Origin: Pelagirhabdus alkalitolerans
GTDB taxonomy: Bacteria; Bacillota; Bacilli; Bacillales; Amphibacillaceae
Length of the DNA: 64,000 bases
Direction of reading: 5' to 3'
NCBI RefSeq assembly: GCF_900096905.1
Contig: NZ_FMYI01000002.1
Coordinates: 248,001-312,000 of the forward strand
The notes under the pieces were generated by a model, which was not told where the DNA came from, made no database searches, and worked only from the letters and a program-made list of their open reading frames with translations. Position 1 is the stretch's first letter. The number at the start of each line of letters is the position of its first letter. Shown here in pieces: positions 62,201 to 64,000 of this stretch. A program made the translations under genes and the position numbers.

Positions 62201-63846
62201 GCGTGGATTTAATTTCACCACCACCACATCATGACATTTATTCAATTGAAGATTTAGCACAATTGATTCATGATTTAAAAAATGCTAATGACAAGGCACG
62301 GATTAGCGTAAAATTGGTTGCTAAATCAGGGGTCGGTACGATTGCCTCTGGTGTAGCTAAAGGTAATGCGGACGTTATTTCTGTTGTAGGTTACGACGGC
62401 GGAACGGGTGCATCACCGAAAACGAGTATTAAACATGCAGGTCTTCCTTGGGAATTAGGCTTAAGTGAAACGCATCAAACACTTTTAATTAATGACTTAC
62501 GCGAACGGGTCACACTTGAAACAGACGGTAAGTTGTTAACAGGTAAAGATGTAATTATTGCGAGTCTATTAGGTGCTGAAGAGTATGGGTTTGCAACAGC
62601 TCCATTAGTTGTGTTGGGTTGTGTTATGATGCGTGTTTGCCATTTGGATACATGTCCAGTGGGTGTGGCAACACAAAACCCTGAACTAAGACAAAAATTC
62701 ATTGGAAATCCAGATCATGTTGTGAATTTCATGACATTTATTGCTACAGAAGTACGAGAAATATTAGCTGAATTAGGATTTACTTCACTTGATGAAATTA
62801 TTGGGAGAACTGATTTGTTAGAAGTGAATGAAAAGGCTGAAAATCATTGGAAAGCACGCCAATTAAATTTATCTAAATTACTCTATCAACCTAATGGAAA
62901 AATCCGCTTAAATAAAGTGAATCAAAACCACAAACTCGATCAGTCACTAGATATGACGACATTACTTCCTAAAGTAAGTGATGCCATTAAAACACGAAAA
63001 GCAATTCGAATATCAAGTGAAGTGACGAATATTAACCGAGTTGTCGGTACCATTATAGGTAGTGAAATTACAAGAGAACATGGTGCGGAAGGCTTAGATG
63101 AAGATACGATCACACTTGATTTATTTGGATCAGCTGGTCAAAGTTTAGCCGCATTCATACCTAAAGGCTTAACCGTTAATTTAACAGGAGATGCGAATGA
63201 CTATGCTGGTAAAGGATTGTCTGGTGGTAAATTAATTGTTAAAGCACCAGAAGTGGCTTCATTTGATCCTTCATCACAAGTGATTGCAGGAAATGTATGC
63301 TTTTATGGTGCAACAGGCGGTAATGCTTTTATTAATGGATTAGCAGGCGAGCGGTTTGCTGTTCGTAATAGTGGTGCACAGCTCGTGACAGAGGGTGTTG
63401 GTGATCATGGTTGTGAATATATGACAGGTGGTGCCGTCGTTGTATTAGGTAAAGTAGGTAAAAACTTTGCAGCAGGTATGTCTGGTGGTGTTGCATATGT
63501 TCATTTTGAAGACATGGATCGAATAAAAAATAAAATCAAAGAGGATCAAGTCTTGATCGAATCGATTCAAACGTCAGATGATGAGATTAAATTGAAACAT
63601 ATGATTGAACAGCACTTCAATTATACGAACTCAACACGTGCACAATTTATTTTAGAAAATTGGGCAACAGAACGTCATCAATTCATTAAAGTGATACCGA
63701 AAGATTATAAATTGGTAACAGAGAAAATTGCTGAGCGTCTTGAACAAGGCGAAACAGAAGAAGATGCGAAACTTAATGTGTTTACATTAAAAAAAGAAAA
63801 TCAGTTAAATGATGCGCCAGAATCTAAAGCACTGTTATCAAAGTAA
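59287..63846 (+). CDS. gltA: Glutamate synthase, large subunit
   Basis: 1519 residues. Makes two glutamates from glutamine and 2-oxoglutarate. After a short propeptide the catalytic Cys22 starts the class II amidotransferase domain (NCGIGLFAHLKG). A central domain and the FMN synthase domain follow (GGKSNSGEGGENPNRY, KSGVGTIASGVAKGNADVISVVGYDGGTGASP), then the 3Fe-4S cysteines in RVCHLDTCPVGVATQ, and a C-terminal beta-helix (GLSGGKLIV, YMTGGAVVVLGKVG). The ATG at 59287 follows TTGGGGGC; an in-frame start at 59272 lies ahead of that site. Confidence 0.97.
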   Translation: MKFNESVEAQGLYNPQFERDNCGIGLFAHLKGKKTHEIVKKGVEMLINLDHRGGQGSDPEVGDGAGMMVQIPDQFFRKQCQDWTLPKQGDYGVGMVFFSRDDESIDQWETHINQLIADEGQTLIGWRTSPTDIDQIGDKAKASAPYVRQVFIKRDPSLTDDSAFERKLYIIRKQAEKLAKKNDEAFYFPSFSSQTIVYKGLLTPDQVDRFYLDLQDESFRSAFSLVHSRFSTNTFPSWERAHPNRYLIHNGEINTLRGNVNWMRAREKQFLSDVFGDDLNKILPILNDSGSDSSVLDNALEFFILAGYKPAHAAMMLIPEPWEHNPNMNQDKKAFYQYHSAMMEQWDGPTSITFTNGKQIGAILDRNGLRPARYYVTKDDYVVYASESGVIDIDEANVAEKSRLSPGKMLLIDLEKGAIIPDRKIKDEIVNEKPYKSWLENSALFLDRFDRAVNEPLIDQLTERQKALGYTTEDVEKYLKPLVLKEKDPIGAMGNDTPLAVLSQFDQSLFNYFKQLFAQVTNPPIDAYREKLVTSTVTWLGPEGNILNPTEKNSQRIKIDSPILSTDLFDRIKDQKPLNLASTTINSLFTDDLAQALKAMHEEAKEAILKGSSIIILSDRKMDQNHVAMPILLAASSLHQYLVREGLRTKVSLIVDTGEAREVHHLAALIGYGVDAIHPYLVYQTYLNEMLKNQLEMSYTTAINRYIDVATEGVIKVMSKMGISTIQSYRGAQIFEAIGISQHVIDEHFTGTPSQIDGIDLETIAQEAKNRHQKGYQQSAFKALDSGSDFQWRKPGEHHAYNPSTLHKLQWAARRGDYKLFKEFTTEMNQQSLGFLRHLFDFKKQSSIPIEEVESVESIVTRFKTGAMSYGSISQEAHEALAIAMNKLGGKSNSGEGGENPNRYQRDPNGDLRRSAIKQIASARFGVDSHYLNNANELQIKMAQGAKPGEGGHLPGDKVYPWIANVRNSTPGVDLISPPPHHDIYSIEDLAQLIHDLKNANDKARISVKLVAKSGVGTIASGVAKGNADVISVVGYDGGTGASPKTSIKHAGLPWELGLSETHQTLLINDLRERVTLETDGKLLTGKDVIIASLLGAEEYGFATAPLVVLGCVMMRVCHLDTCPVGVATQNPELRQKFIGNPDHVVNFMTFIATEVREILAELGFTSLDEIIGRTDLLEVNEKAENHWKARQLNLSKLLYQPNGKIRLNKVNQNHKLDQSLDMTTLLPKVSDAIKTRKAIRISSEVTNINRVVGTIIGSEITREHGAEGLDEDTITLDLFGSAGQSLAAFIPKGLTVNLTGDANDYAGKGLSGGKLIVKAPEVASFDPSSQVIAGNVCFYGATGGNAFINGLAGERFAVRNSGAQLVTEGVGDHGCEYMTGGAVVVLGKVGKNFAAGMSGGVAYVHFEDMDRIKNKIKEDQVLIESIQTSDDEIKLKHMIEQHFNYTNSTRAQFILENWATERHQFIKVIPKDYKLVTEKIAERLEQGETEEDAKLNVFTLKKENQLNDAPESKALLSK

Positions 63847-63873
63847 AGACGAATCGAAACAGGAGTGATCTTA

Positions 63874-64000
63874 ATGGGGAAACCAACTGGCTTTATTGAA
63901 ATTAATCGAAAAGAAGCAATAGAGAGAGAACCGTCTGAACGCATTCATGACATGAACGAATATAAAGAACGATTTTCAGATGAAGATATGAAAGAACAAG
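63874..64000 (+). CDS. gltB: Glutamate synthase, small subunit (start only, cut by window end)
   Basis: The first 42 codons, starting MGKPTGFIEINRKE, match the N-terminus of the glutamate synthase small subunit, which passes electrons from NADPH to the large subunit. It begins 27 bases after gltA with ribosome binding site CAGGAGTGATC. The rest lies outside the window. Confidence 0.9.
   Translation, partial: MGKPTGFIEINRKEAIEREPSERIHDMNEYKERFSDEDMKEQ

Noticed and set aside
1..64000. CRISPR arrays, tRNA or rRNA genes, complete prophage
   Set aside because: No regularly spaced repeats, no tRNA cloverleaf or rRNA sequence and no phage structural genes were recognised. This was by eye only; tRNAscan and Infernal would be decisive.

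Overview
The window is a chromosomal segment of a low-GC, spore-forming Gram-positive bacterium of the Bacillaceae. The gene order from lexA through yneB, ynzC, tkt, yneF, citB, yneP, yneQ, plsY (yneS) and yneT to parE-parC is the one known from Bacillus subtilis. A CwlC-like spore-lysis amidase, a KinA/KinE-like kinase and SpoVK-like AAA+ modules point to an endospore former. Exported proteins are very acidic, which suggests a moderately halophilic or haloalkaliphilic relative (the Halobacillus/Virgibacillus/Alkalibacillus side of the family). The species cannot be fixed from the sequence.

Positions 1-3400 look accessory. They hold a serine recombinase with an internal stop and a frameshift, a two-gene unit made of a Panacea (DUF4065) protein and a coiled-coil protein with four membrane helices, and almost 1 kb without a gene. 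The Panacea/membrane pair looks like a toxin-antitoxin or phage-defence unit with an unfamiliar effector and is the best candidate for an undescribed system.

Positions 3400-13500 hold small metabolic and envelope genes: two exported proteins, serA behind a ZTP (pfl) riboswitch, a MITE-like palindromic element, flavin and NAD(P) oxidoreductases, an RDD membrane protein, a SEC-C protein, glutaminase and a methyltransferase. Positions 13500-27300 hold a B12-dependent ribonucleotide reductase, a D-amino-acid-oxidase-like enzyme, a CBS-HEPN protein, a diguanylate cyclase, RlmCD, an amino-acid permease, a YisP-like prenyl synthase homologue, two folding-factor lipoproteins, an AI-2E family permease and the CwlC-like amidase.

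Positions 27377-48750 are the conserved lexA to parC block. LexA boxes lie between lexA and yneB, where yneA is missing, and in front of parE. SulP, tandem CbbX-type AAA+ modules, FolE2 and YidD are interspersed. Positions 48800-64000 hold a flavin reductase-like protein, an EamA transporter, hisJ divergent from a compact hisZGDBHAFI operon with mostly overlapping genes, msrA, and gltC divergent from gltA and the start of gltB. Together the last part covers histidine synthesis and ammonia assimilation. No rRNA, tRNA or CRISPR array was seen.
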